A stretch of DNA of 46,647 bases from contig JAFEDS010000003.1 of NCBI GenBank assembly GCA_018241505.1, positions 1 through 46,647 on the forward strand, read 5' to 3'. The stretch's first letter is position 1. Each line of letters begins with the position of its first letter. A program made the position numbers and the translations under genes. Shown piece after piece: positions 19,122-27,914 of the stretch. The DNA comes from Pseudomonadota bacterium (GTDB lineage: Bacteria; Pseudomonadota; Gammaproteobacteria; Steroidobacterales; Steroidobacteraceae). The notes under the pieces were generated by a model, which worked only from the letters and a program-made list of their open reading frames with translations, was not told the origin of the DNA and did no database searches.

Positions 19122-20488
19122 AGATAGTCATCCTCGGCGCAGGGCAGGTGGGCCGCAGCGCAGCCCAGAGTCTTTCCCGCGAGGAAGCCAACGAAGTGAC
19201 GGTCGTTGACGTCGACGAGGATATTCTGCGCAACCTGCAGGATCGCCTCGATATCCGGACCGTGGCCGGCAATGCCTCGTATCCCACCGTGCTGGAAGCG
19301 GCCGGCGCCCCCGAAGCAGACATCATTGTCGCCCTGACGAGCAGCGACGAAGTCAACATGATGGCCTGCGAAATCGCCTACACGCTGTACCGCACGCCGA
19401 CGAAGATCGCACGCATCCGCTCCTCCGAATACACGAACCGCCCGGAGTTGTTCAGTGACGATGCGCTGAATGTCGATGTGTTCATCAGCCCCGAGCAGTT
19501 GGTGACTGAATACGTCGAGCGCCTCATCAAGTACCCGGGCGCGCTGCAGGTGTTGGATTTCGCGGACGGCAAGGTGCAACTCGTGGGTGTGCACGCCCTC
19601 AAAGGCGGACCCCTGGTCGGCCAGCGACTGCGCGAATTGCCGGAGCATCTGCCGAAGGCCGAGGCGCGCGTGGTGGCGATCTATCGTGCCGGCCGCAGTG
19701 TCGCACCCGTCGGGGACAGCGTGATCGAAAGCGGTGACGAGGTTTTCTTTCTCGCCGCCCGCGCCGACATCAAGAAAGTCATGAGCGAGCTGCGCAAGCA
19801 GGACGAGCCGGTCAAGAAGGTGGTCATCGCCGGCGGCGGCAATATCGGCTTCCGGCTGGCGCGGGCGCTCGAGAAGAGCAGCCAGGTAAAGCTCATTGAA
19901 CGCGATCTCAGGCGCGCCCGCAAAGCCTCCGAGCTGCTGGAAAACGCGATCGTCCTGAACGGCGATGCCGCGGACGAGGAATTGCTGATAGAGGAGAACA
20001 TCGACAGCGCCGATGTGTTTGCCGCGCTCACCAACTCCGAGGAAGCCAACATCCTGTCGGCCATGCTGGCCAAGCGGCTCGGCGCCCACAAGGTCATGGC
20101 GCTCATCAACAAACCCTCCTATGCGGATCTGATCGAGAGCGGCAGCATCGATATCGCCATCTCGCCCCAGACCATCACGATCGGCTCGCTGCTGGCCCAC
20201 GTTCGGCGCGGCGACGTCGTCCGGGTCCACTCTCTCAGGCGCGGCGCCGCGGAGGCACTCGAAGCAGTCGTGCATGGTGATAAGAACAGCTCGCGGGTGG
20301 TCGGCCGGCGAGTCGAAGAGATCCTCCTGCCGGAGGGGACTTCCATCGGCGCGGTGGTCCGCGGAGAAGAAGTGATGATGGCTCATCATGACACAGTGGT
20401 GCAGGCAGATGACCACGTGATCCTGTTCCTCTCCGACCGCAGGCATCTCGAGGCCGTAGAGCGCCTGTTCCTGCGAACCTCGCGTTAG
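19118..20488 (+). CDS. trkA: Trk potassium uptake regulatory protein TrkA
   Basis: Cytoplasmic NAD(H)-binding gating subunit of the TrkH potassium channel. It has two tandem RCK modules: GAGQVG near residues 7-12 opens the first Rossmann fold and GGGNIG near 239 the second, each followed by a TrkA-C domain. 456 aa is typical. A GTG start overlaps the uvrD stop by 4 bp and is preferred because it gives the family opening MKIVILGAGQVG. trkH follows after 10 bp, so regulator and channel are co-transcribed. Confidence 0.96.
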   Translation: MKIVILGAGQVGRSAAQSLSREEANEVTVVDVDEDILRNLQDRLDIRTVAGNASYPTVLEAAGAPEADIIVALTSSDEVNMMACEIAYTLYRTPTKIARIRSSEYTNRPELFSDDALNVDVFISPEQLVTEYVERLIKYPGALQVLDFADGKVQLVGVHALKGGPLVGQRLRELPEHLPKAEARVVAIYRAGRSVAPVGDSVIESGDEVFFLAARADIKKVMSELRKQDEPVKKVVIAGGGNIGFRLARALEKSSQVKLIERDLRRARKASELLENAIVLNGDAADEELLIEENIDSADVFAALTNSEEANILSAMLAKRLGAHKVMALINKPSYADLIESGSIDIAISPQTITIGSLLAHVRRGDVVRVHSLRRGAAEALEAVVHGDKNSSRVVGRRVEEILLPEGTSIGAVVRGEEVMMAHHDTVVQADDHVILFLSDRRHLEAVERLFLRTSR

Positions 20489-20498
20489 GAACTGACGA

Positions 20499-21947
20499 GT
20501 GCTCGCAGTAGCAAACGTCCTCGGGCTGTTACTTGCGTTCTTTGGGGCAACTTACCTGCTGCCGCTGCTGTGCTCCCTTTTCTCGGGCGACGGGTTGGCT
20601 CTGTACTTTGTCGTGGGAGCCGCGGTCAGCAGCGGCACGGGCTTGATGATAGTCGCCGCCACGAGAAACTGGCGGCGTGAGCTGAAGCCCAGGGACGGCT
20701 TCCTGCTGGTCTCCCTGATCTGGATTGCCACCTCGGCACTGGCGACGATCCCGCTCGTCATGGCGCTGCCCAACCTGACATTCACACGGGCGTATTTCGA
20801 AACGATGTCCGGTCTGACCTCAACCGGCTCCACGGTGTTGGTCGGACTCGACGCCCTGGCTCCTTCACTCAATCTGTGGCGCCACGAGCTGCAGTGGGTC
20901 GGGGGGCTCGCCATCATTGTCATGGCCCTCGCGGTGCTGCCGCTGTTGGGTGTGGGTGGATTGCAGCTCTACAAAGGAGAGACCCCCGGACCCGTCAAGG
21001 ATGACAGGCTGGCGCCCCGGATTGCCGAGACCGCGCGCGCCATCTGGTTGGTCTACACACTCATCACGGCTGTTGGAATCATTGCACTGCGCGTGTGCGG
21101 AATGTCGTGGTTCGATGCCATCTGCCACGCATTCTCGGCTGTAGGGCTGGGGGGCTTTTCCACGCACGACGCCAGCGTCGGGTATTACAACTCCGCGGCA
21201 ATCGAGTTCGTGCTGATCGCCTTGATGTTGATTGCCTCGCTGAATTTCGCCCGCCACTTCGTAGCGCTACGGCGCTTGTCCCTGGAGCCATACTCCCGCG
21301 ACCCTGAATTCAGAGCGGTCATCACACTGCTGGGCGTCAGCATAATCGTGGTTGCCGTGCTGTTGTGGGCCCACGATACCTACTCCAGCTTCTTTGTCTC
21401 CTTACGCCACGCTGCCTTCAGCGTTGTGTCCATGGCAACGACCACCGGTCTCGTGACTCAGAACGTCGATGCGTGGCCAGTGTTCGCGCCGTTCTGGATG
21501 CTGTTCTTATCCTGCATTATCTGCAGCACAGGCTCGGCAGGCGGTGGGATCAAGATGTTCCGTGCCCTGCTGTTGGCAAAACAGGCGGGGCACGAGCTCA
21601 AGCTGCTCGTACACCCGAGCGCGGTCGCACCTGTCCGCGTCGGCGGCCGGCCCATTCCGGATCGCGTGGCTAGCGCGGTGCTGGGCTTCATCTTCATGTA
21701 CTTCATGACCGCGGCATTGCTGACGTTCGCGCTGTTGCTGACGGGCCTCGATCTCCCCGCATCGGTGGGAGCGGCGATCGCCTCCATCAACAACACGGCC
21801 CACGGGCTGCATTCGGACGGTCCCGCGAGCAATCTCCACGCACTCACCGGGGCGCAGACCTGGATCTGTACAGGGGCGATGCTGCTGGGTCGTCTCGAGA
21901 TATTCAGTGTGATCGTCCTGTTCACACCGGCGTTCTGGCGCAAGTAA
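20499..21947 (+). CDS. trkH: Trk potassium uptake channel TrkH
   Basis: Potassium-translocating membrane subunit of the Trk system, 482 aa with four repeated M1-P-M2 units. Selectivity-filter-like turns are seen as TSTGST, AVGLGGFST, TTTGLVT and the HGLHSDGP region, with the GSAGGGIK loop typical of the gating segment. The start is GTG at 20499. It is followed by a 177-bp gap containing a nested inverted repeat and then the convergent CBS gene. Confidence 0.95.
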   Translation: MLAVANVLGLLLAFFGATYLLPLLCSLFSGDGLALYFVVGAAVSSGTGLMIVAATRNWRRELKPRDGFLLVSLIWIATSALATIPLVMALPNLTFTRAYFETMSGLTSTGSTVLVGLDALAPSLNLWRHELQWVGGLAIIVMALAVLPLLGVGGLQLYKGETPGPVKDDRLAPRIAETARAIWLVYTLITAVGIIALRVCGMSWFDAICHAFSAVGLGGFSTHDASVGYYNSAAIEFVLIALMLIASLNFARHFVALRRLSLEPYSRDPEFRAVITLLGVSIIVVAVLLWAHDTYSSFFVSLRHAAFSVVSMATTTGLVTQNVDAWPVFAPFWMLFLSCIICSTGSAGGGIKMFRALLLAKQAGHELKLLVHPSAVAPVRVGGRPIPDRVASAVLGFIFMYFMTAALLTFALLLTGLDLPASVGAAIASINNTAHGLHSDGPASNLHALTGAQTWICTGAMLLGRLEIFSVIVLFTPAFWRK

Positions 21948-22021
21948 CCTTTCGGCGCGCGTTCGGCTCGGGTGGCCGTGGCCGGGCGCACGAAATATCG
22001 GCCGGCGCATCGTAGTAGCAA

Positions 22022-22099
22022 GGCTGCGGTCCGGGAATCCTCCCGCAACTGGTGGGCCGACTGGGGCTTTGGTTCGGCCGCCATTCCAGGACCGCAGCC
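22022..22099. repeat. Nested inverted repeat between trkH and CBS gene
   Basis: The arms GGCTGCGGTCC (22022-22032) and GGACCGCAGCC (22089-22099) are perfect inverted copies of 11 bp. Inside, GGCCGA (22055-22060) and TCGGCC (22074-22079) form a second stem. Lying between two convergent genes it could act as a bidirectional terminator, though no T-run follows either side, or be a REP-type element. It fills most of the 177-bp gap, where I see no gene. Confidence 0.6.
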
Positions 22100-22124
22100 C
22101 TCTCGCCGACCCGCACCGCCCCCG

Positions 22125-22553
22125 TCAATGGTGGATGTAGCTTTCGAGCTGCTCGATGGTCTGCTGCTGTTCTTCGATGACGGCTTTGACCAGGTCGCCG
22201 ATCGAGATCATGCCGACGACCCGACCGCCGTCGACCACCGGGAGGTGCCGGACGCGGCGCTCGGTCATGAGATGCATGCAATCCTGGACAGTCTGGTCAG
22301 GCGTGACGGTAATGACCGGGGAGCTCATGATCTCCCACACCGGCGTCTCGGCCGATGACCGGCCATGCAGGATCACTTTCCGGGCGTAGTCGCGCTCGGA
22401 AATGATGCCTTGCAGCTCAGTGCCCCGCATGACCAGCAGGGCGCCCACGTGGTGTTCCGCCATCTGGCGGATGGCCTCGAGCACGGGGTCCTCGGGCTCG
22501 ACAGAAAACAGGGTCCGGCCTTTGCGATCGATGAGCTGTCTAACCATGGTCAT
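22125..22553 (-). CDS. CBS-domain pair protein
   Basis: A 142-residue protein made almost only of two CBS modules (about residues 15-65 and 78-128). The hydrophobic strand-turn patterns GALLVMRGTELQGIISERDYARKV and HLPVVDGGRVVGMISIGDLV are typical. CBS pairs bind adenine nucleotides and usually control a partner enzyme or channel. Its convergent position next to trkH is suggestive of a role in ion transport but does not prove it. The ATG at 22553 or at 22547 can start translation. Confidence 0.88.
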   Translation of the reverse strand: MTMVRQLIDRKGRTLFSVEPEDPVLEAIRQMAEHHVGALLVMRGTELQGIISERDYARKVILHGRSSAETPVWEIMSSPVITVTPDQTVQDCMHLMTERRVRHLPVVDGGRVVGMISIGDLVKAVIEEQQQTIEQLESYIHH

Positions 22554-22589
22554 GGCTATGTATCCTCATGGCCTTCGGCCAACGCCTTA

Positions 22590-22615
22590 GGGGGATCGCG
22601 CTGCGCGCGACCCCC
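22590..22615. terminator. GC-rich hairpin after the SIMPL gene
   Basis: A 26-base hairpin: five G pair with five C, then TCGCGC with GCGCGA around a TGC loop, with one bulged A. It lies downstream of the SIMPL gene, which runs leftward, and just before the CBS gene start. No U-run follows, so factor-independent termination is doubtful. Confidence 0.4.
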
Positions 22616-22655
22616 GAAGAGTAGCGGCGCAAGGCGCCGGGCCAGATAGCCTCAT

Positions 22656-23357
22656 CTAACGCGCGCTAACTTCCACTGTCAACGTAACATTTGCGGTGAC
22701 GACAAATGAGCTCGACTGTGCCGGCGGTGGCGCAGCGGGCGCGGACGGGTCGCGCAGGTCCGCAGCATCGGCTCCGGGAAGCGATGAATCGCCTTCCTCA
22801 ACTGACAGGACGCGGAGGATCTTCAAGTTGAGTGCGGAGGCAAGCGCATCGGCGCTGGCGCGCGCCTTTGCCGCCGCGTCGCGGACCGCCTGTGCATGCA
22901 ACACCTGTTGGTCTCGAACAGTGTAGCGGACACTCTCGACATGGTTGGCGCCGGCCTGTGTTGCCGCATCGAGCACCGCCCCGACCTTGTCCAGGTCGTC
23001 GACGGTAACTCTGACGACGTTCATGGCCGTATAGGAGCTGACAGCGGATTTACCGCCCAGCGGCCGGTATTGATAGTCCGGATTCAATGCATAGTTGATT
23101 GTTTTGATGTCGGCATCCGCGCCCAGCAATTTGTGCATGGCTATCACGACAGTGTCGATCTGTTTCGCATTCTGCGATGATGCATTCTGCGGTTGCTTCT
23201 CCTGTGTCAGAACCCCGACATCAATCAGGGCGCGGTCCGGTTTGGCGCTGACTGTCGCGTCGGCCGTGACGCGAATTGACGACACGGGTGACGTAATTTG
23301 TTGAGCATTGACCTGTGACACGACGCACGCGAGCAGTGCGGCAACGATCATTTTCAT
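22656..23357 (-). CDS. SIMPL domain (DUF541) exported protein
   Basis: Periplasmic protein of 233 aa with a signal peptide (residues 1-18, ending VNA) and the SIMPL/DUF541 domain. The family patterns ITVRVTADATVSAKPDRALIDVGV, ALNPDYQY and VRYTVRDQQ are recognisable. SIMPL proteins are associated with stress tolerance and with outer membrane homeostasis, with no defined reaction. It diverges from the CheD-like gene (82 bp apart). Confidence 0.87.
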   Translation of the reverse strand: MKMIVAALLACVVSQVNAQQITSPVSSIRVTADATVSAKPDRALIDVGVLTQEKQPQNASSQNAKQIDTVVIAMHKLLGADADIKTINYALNPDYQYRPLGGKSAVSSYTAMNVVRVTVDDLDKVGAVLDAATQAGANHVESVRYTVRDQQVLHAQAVRDAAAKARASADALASALNLKILRVLSVEEGDSSLPGADAADLRDPSAPAAPPPAQSSSFVVTANVTLTVEVSAR

Positions 23358-23439
23358 GGCTACGGACCTGACGGTTACGGTTGCACCATTCTAGCAACGT
23401 GCGGCCGTTCGAAAACTGAGAACTAGGGAGCGCACGCAA

Positions 23440-23919
23440 ATGCGACGGGACGGTATACAACATCGGATGGCCAGCCAGCGGGAAATTACCGTCGCACCCG
23501 ACCGTTTCGAGGTCGCCGCCGACGATGCGATCCTCATCACGGAGCTACGCTCCGCGATCGCGGTTTGCGTGTATGACGCGGTCGAAGAGGCCGGGGCACT
23601 GCTTCATTTGCGCTGCATCGTCCGTTCGCCCAACCCCGTTGATGTGACAGATTCGACCCTGGCCACCGAGCTGCTCCTGCTCGACCGTTGTGTCGAGTCA
23701 ATGCGTGAAATTGCCCCCGCTGCCCGCAATCTTCAGGCCCGCGTGGTCGCCCACGTGCCGGATAACGCTGGCGCCCAGGAGACGTTCGATATCGTCCTCG
23801 GCATGGTCCAGGAATTCCTCACCGATGGGGGCGTACGGGTGCTACCGTTGGACATAGCGGCAGGCCAGGCGCGGGCCCTGCGTTTCCGGCCCAGCATGGG
23901 CTGGCTGCAGATGCGGTAG
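23440..23919 (+). CDS. CheD-like protein (putative Gln deamidase fold)
   Basis: A 159-residue protein with a CheD-like pattern: LRSAIAVCVYDAVEEAGALLHLRC, shortened here as IAVCVYD (C43) and LLH (H56), where CheD deamidases have their catalytic Cys and His. The C-terminal half (ETFDIVLGMVQEFLTDGGVRVLPLDIAAGQARALRF) fits the remaining CheD beta-sandwich. No chemotaxis gene is nearby, so its substrate is unclear. A second start, ATG at 23467, gives a more compact protein. The assignment rests on the Cys/His pattern and is moderately sure. Confidence 0.6.
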   Translation: MRRDGIQHRMASQREITVAPDRFEVAADDAILITELRSAIAVCVYDAVEEAGALLHLRCIVRSPNPVDVTDSTLATELLLLDRCVESMREIAPAARNLQARVVAHVPDNAGAQETFDIVLGMVQEFLTDGGVRVLPLDIAAGQARALRFRPSMGWLQMR

Positions 23920-24011
23920 GGCGGCCCTTTCCGGTGATTTGACTTTGCGCTGCGTTCCCGCGCTCCTGCCAGGAATTGGAACCCGTTCACTTCTGGAGCG
24001 TTGGTCTCGAA

Positions 24012-25388
24012 GTGAGACTTGTATGCGTATCCAATCGGATTTCGCTGCCGAGGCGCGGCGCGACCCCGGGGGGCCTCGCCGTGGGCGTGCTTGCCGCGCT
24101 TCAACACACCGGTGGGGTCTGGTTCGGCTGGAGCGGGGAGCTGTCGGAAGCGCCTGCCCCGGAGCCTGAGGTCATCACCCGCGGCAAGCTTCGCTTCGCG
24201 ACGATCGATCTCAAACCCGCCGAGTTCGATGGCTACTACAACGGTTACTGCAACGGTACCCTGTGGCCGCTGTTTCACTACTTTCCCGATCGCTTTACTC
24301 ACGAGCAGCGCCAGTACGAGGCCTACCAAGCCGTCAATGAGCAGTTTGCGCGCCAGCTTCTGCAGGTCATCGAGCCCGGGGACGCCATCTGGGTCCACGA
24401 CTACCAGCTCATTTCACTGGGGCGGTGTTTGCGACGGTTGGGGTTTACGGGGCCCATCGGGTTCTTTCTGCACATTCCCTTTCCGCACCTGCAGATTCTG
24501 CGATTGCTGCCCGACTACACGGGGCTGGTCAGTGACCTGGGCCAGTACGATCTGCTCGGCTTTCAGACCGCGAACGACGTGCGCTCGTTTTTGTCCTGTC
24601 TCGACCTGCCGACGACGGAGCTGGTTGATCGGGTGGAGATCGAGGGCCGCAGCGTGGGTGTCGGTGCCTATCCCATCGGCATCGATGTCGACAGTGTCAT
24701 CAGCGAGGCGAAGACAACTCATCACCAGGACACCGTGCAGCGCATGGCGGTCAGCCTCATGGGACGAAAGTTGATAGTCGGCGTGGATCGCCTGGACTAC
24801 ACCAAGGGTCTAACCGAGCGCTTTTGTGCCTACGAGCAGTTCCTGGAAACCTTCCCTGAAAATCAGGGACAGGTGACGTTCCTGCAGATCGCCCCGCCCA
24901 GTCGTTCGGATGTGCTCGCGTATGGGGAGATACGCAGGGGGCTCGAGCAATGCGCGGGCCGCCTCAACGGGCGGTTCGCGGAAGCGGACTGGACGCCCAT
25001 ACGGTATTTGAATCGCGACTACACGCATGCGACCACCATGGGTTTCCTGCGCGCCGCGAAAGTTGGGTTGGTCACGCCGGTACGCGATGGAATGAACCTG
25101 GTGGCAAAGGAGTTTGTTGCCGCCCAGGATCCGGACGACCCGGGCGTGTTGATTCTTTCGCCGATGGCCGGTGCCGCGGAAGAGCTGCACAGTGCGCTGC
25201 TGGTGAACCCGTATGACAAGTGCGGCATGGCGGAGGCGTTACAGACCGCGCTCAACATGCCCCTGGATGAACGGAAAGAGCGTCACGAGCACATGTTGGC
25301 AGCGGTGCGGAAGCACGATATCCACAACTGGTACAGCAGTTTCGTGCACGACCTGACGGGCGCGCGCTTACGGCGCGCCGCCGCGTAG
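24012..25388 (+). CDS. otsA: Trehalose-6-phosphate synthase OtsA
   Basis: GT20 glycosyltransferase joining UDP-glucose and glucose-6-phosphate to trehalose-6-phosphate, for osmotic and desiccation tolerance. Motifs: NR.S...GGLAVG at the N-terminus, YNGYCNGTLWPLFHY, HDYQL, GVDRLDYTKGL and RDGMNLVAKEF. The GTG at 24012 starts VRLVCVSNR, the expected first strand, giving 458 aa; a TTG at 23976 would add 12 residues. No otsB phosphatase lies beside it. Its 3' end overlaps the convergent oppA-type gene by 21 bp. Confidence 0.94.
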   Translation: MRLVCVSNRISLPRRGATPGGLAVGVLAALQHTGGVWFGWSGELSEAPAPEPEVITRGKLRFATIDLKPAEFDGYYNGYCNGTLWPLFHYFPDRFTHEQRQYEAYQAVNEQFARQLLQVIEPGDAIWVHDYQLISLGRCLRRLGFTGPIGFFLHIPFPHLQILRLLPDYTGLVSDLGQYDLLGFQTANDVRSFLSCLDLPTTELVDRVEIEGRSVGVGAYPIGIDVDSVISEAKTTHHQDTVQRMAVSLMGRKLIVGVDRLDYTKGLTERFCAYEQFLETFPENQGQVTFLQIAPPSRSDVLAYGEIRRGLEQCAGRLNGRFAEADWTPIRYLNRDYTHATTMGFLRAAKVGLVTPVRDGMNLVAKEFVAAQDPDDPGVLILSPMAGAAEELHSALLVNPYDKCGMAEALQTALNMPLDERKERHEHMLAAVRKHDIHNWYSSFVHDLTGARLRRAAA

Positions 25389-27068
25389 GCTCAGGTCCTT
25401 GCTGTAAACGACGTTCATGACATTGTCATACCAACCCTGGACTTCCGGTTTCACCAGGTGTTTGTTGACGTAGAAATAGATGGGAATCATCGGCTGGTCG
25501 CGCAACATGATGCGCTCGCCTGACTCCAGCAGCTCGCGCCGTTTCGCCGGGTTCACCTCAATGGCGGCTTTATCGATCAGCGCATCATACTGCGCGCTGC
25601 GATAGTGCGGCAGGTTGATTCCGAAGCTGCTTTTGAAATACTGGGCGAACGTGTACGCATCGTTGTAGTCACCCAGCCAGCTCGAGCGAAACATCTGCAC
25701 ATTGCCGCTGTCGATATCCTGCAGGAGCGACTTGAATTCCACTGCCGTGAGCACCGCCTGGACACCCAACGCCTCCTTCCACATGGAGGCGACGACCACC
25801 GCCACCTTGTTGTGCACTTCGCCGGCGTTGTAGCGAAGCTCGAAGCGAAGCGGATTTGCGGCTGAATAGCCCGCCTGGGCATAGAGCCGGCGCGCTTCGG
25901 CGATTCGCGCAGTCATGGGCAGGCTGCGATAGTCGAAGGACTGGGAGGTGTAGTTGCTGACTCCCGGCGGAATCCAGCCATAGGCGGGCAGCTCGCCGAC
26001 ACGAAGCACCTGCTGGGTGAGCCGCTCCCGGTCAATGACCATCGACAGGGCCCGGCGTAGCCCCGGATTGTCCTTGAACGGCGCCTTGTTGAGATTGAAG
26101 CCGTAGTAGTAGGTATCCAACTGGGGTGCGATGTGCAGCTCGCGGGCGAGATTGGCGCGGATCCAGTCGAACTGCCCTCGCGGGACCACATAGGTGGTAT
26201 GCAGGGCGCCGGCCCGATAACGTGTCAGCTCGGCATTCTCGTCGGGAATCAGCAGGTATTTGACTGCGTCGAGATGAGTCGCCGAGTCGTTCCAGTAGTT
26301 GTGATTGCGGGTAGCCAGGATGTGGGAGCCCTGAACCCACTCCTTCAACACAAAGGCACCGTTTGAAACCATGACGCCAGGTTTGGCCAACTCATTGGGG
26401 TGTTGAGCCAGGGTGGGCCGATGGACGGGGCAGGTACTCGTGTGCGAAAGCAGGCTCGGCAGATAGGCTGCAGGCGAGGCTAACGTCACGACTACTGTTG
26501 ATTCGGTCGGCGCCGCAACGCCCAGGGTGTCCGGTGATTTTTTGCCCGCGACAATATCGGCGGCATTTTCGATTACATCAATCACCTGAGCGTACGACGA
26601 CGCCGTCGCCGGGTCGACGAGGCGCCGCAGAGCGGCTACGAAGTCCGTGGCTACAACCCGATCGCCGTTCGACCAGCGGGCTTGGGGACGCAGATGAAAG
26701 GTATACTTTTTTCCATCGCTACTGACGTCCCAGTCGGTTGCAACACCGGGCGCGACGCCGGCCGCCTTATTGAGTGTCGTCAGGCCCTCGCACAGATCGC
26801 GCAGAATGTTTTGTGATTCCACCGAACGGGCTTTCTGCGGATCGAGTGAATCAGGCTCGGCTCCTGAGCCACGCAGCAGGATGGCCGGGCTCGCTGCGCG
26901 AGCGGCACTGGCAAGGCCCGCGAACGCAAGCAGGGCGCCTGAGCCGGTCGCCGCGTGCGCGGCAGTCGCCAGGCTGGTCAGCGCAAGGACGGCTGCTGGG
27001 CCCGCGGCACCTGACAGTGCAAACAGGGTGACTGTCAGCGCAGCGCGCAGTTTTCGGTGAGCTGACAT
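25368..27068 (-). CDS. Peptide ABC transporter substrate-binding protein (OppA/MppA type)
   Basis: Extracytoplasmic solute-binding protein family 5 member, 566 aa, likely binding oligopeptides for an ABC importer. The patterns GAEPDSLDPQKA, DWDVSSDGKKYTFHLRPQARWSNGD and FKDNPGLRRALSMVIDRERL are characteristic. The N-terminus is odd: two Ala-rich hydrophobic stretches (about residues 11-42 and 45-60), each ending in an AxA-type site (AHAAT and ARAAS). No permease or ATPase genes adjoin it. It ends inside the otsA 3' end and precedes nothing on its strand. Confidence 0.9.
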   Translation of the reverse strand: MSAHRKLRAALTVTLFALSGAAGPAAVLALTSLATAAHAATGSGALLAFAGLASAARAASPAILLRGSGAEPDSLDPQKARSVESQNILRDLCEGLTTLNKAAGVAPGVATDWDVSSDGKKYTFHLRPQARWSNGDRVVATDFVAALRRLVDPATASSYAQVIDVIENAADIVAGKKSPDTLGVAAPTESTVVVTLASPAAYLPSLLSHTSTCPVHRPTLAQHPNELAKPGVMVSNGAFVLKEWVQGSHILATRNHNYWNDSATHLDAVKYLLIPDENAELTRYRAGALHTTYVVPRGQFDWIRANLARELHIAPQLDTYYYGFNLNKAPFKDNPGLRRALSMVIDRERLTQQVLRVGELPAYGWIPPGVSNYTSQSFDYRSLPMTARIAEARRLYAQAGYSAANPLRFELRYNAGEVHNKVAVVVASMWKEALGVQAVLTAVEFKSLLQDIDSGNVQMFRSSWLGDYNDAYTFAQYFKSSFGINLPHYRSAQYDALIDKAAIEVNPAKRRELLESGERIMLRDQPMIPIYFYVNKHLVKPEVQGWYDNVMNVVYSKDLSLRGGAP

Positions 27069-27089
27069 CCGCTTGGGCGCCGGGTCGGA

Positions 27090-27914
27090 TCAGCGTTTCA
27101 GTCGATTGGCGTTGATCTGGTCGCGTAGCGCTTCCGCGGCAGCGCGAGCAGCGGTACTGAACTGATCGTCAGTGCCGGCGTACAGGATCCCGCGAGACGA
27201 GCTGATGATCAGACCCTTTCCGTCGGCGGTCTGACCGTTGGTGACCGCGGCAGCCACGTCTCCACCTTGGGCCCCAACGCCGGGCACGAGGAACGGCATC
27301 GTGCCCACAATGTCGCGAACCTCCGCGAGCTCGCGAGGTTGAGTGGCGCCGACCACGAGCAGACAGTTTCCACGGCTGTTCCACTGTCGCGCAGCCATAT
27401 CCGCCACCACTTGATACAACTTCCGCCCACTCACATCGAGATCCTGGAGGTCGCGCCCGCCTGGGTTGGAGGTGCGGCACAGAATGATGACACCCCTGTC
27501 CTCGTACTGGAGGAAGGGCTCCAGGGAATCGCCTCCCAGGTAAGGATTCACGGTGACCGCGTCGGCGTGGTAACGCTCAAAAGCCTCGATGGCATAACGC
27601 ACGGCCGTGTTGCCGACATCGCCGCGCTTCGAATCGAGAATGACGGGAATGCCGGGATAACTGCGGTGAATGTACTCGATGGTGCGTTCGAGCTGATCCT
27701 CCGCCTCGTAGGCGGCATAGTGCGCAAACTGCGGCTTGTAGGCGCAGACGAGATCTGCCGTGGCGTCCACAATCGCCTTGTTGAACTGGAAGATCGGCGA
27801 GGGCTGCATGGCGATCTCCCGCGGCAGCCTTTCGATCTCGGGGTCGAGACCCACACACACCAGCGAGTTGCTCCGTTCCCAACTCGCATTCAACTTGTCA
27901 ATGAAGGCACTCAT
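27090..27914 (-). CDS. pyrF: Orotidine 5'-phosphate decarboxylase (type 2)
   Basis: Final enzyme of UMP synthesis, decarboxylating OMP. The active-site motif [11 protein letters not shown] is at residues 94-104 (D94, K96, D99), the version found in the subfamily 2 decarboxylases, and [12 protein letters not shown] near 19-30 is also typical. 274 aa matches that group. Its ATG overlaps the mnmG stop by 4 bp on the same strand, so it is translationally coupled downstream of mnmG. Confidence 0.94.
   Translation of the reverse strand: MSAFIDKLNASWERSNSLVCVGLDPEIERLPREIAMQPSPIFQFNKAIVDATADLVCAYKPQFAHYAAYEAEDQLERTIEYIHRSYPGIPVILDSKRGDVGNTAVRYAIEAFERYHADAVTVNPYLGGDSLEPFLQYEDRGVIILCRTSNPGGRDLQDLDVSGRKLYQVVADMAARQWNSRGNCLLVVGATQPRELAEVRDIVGTMPFLVPGVGAQGGDVAAAVTNGQTADGKGLIISSSRGILYAGTDDQFSTAARAAAEALRDQINANRLKR

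Noticed and set aside
21972-22358. Gene in the trkH-CBS gap
   Set aside because: The frame mostly lies antisense to the CBS gene and has no conserved pattern; the gap is better explained by the inverted repeat.
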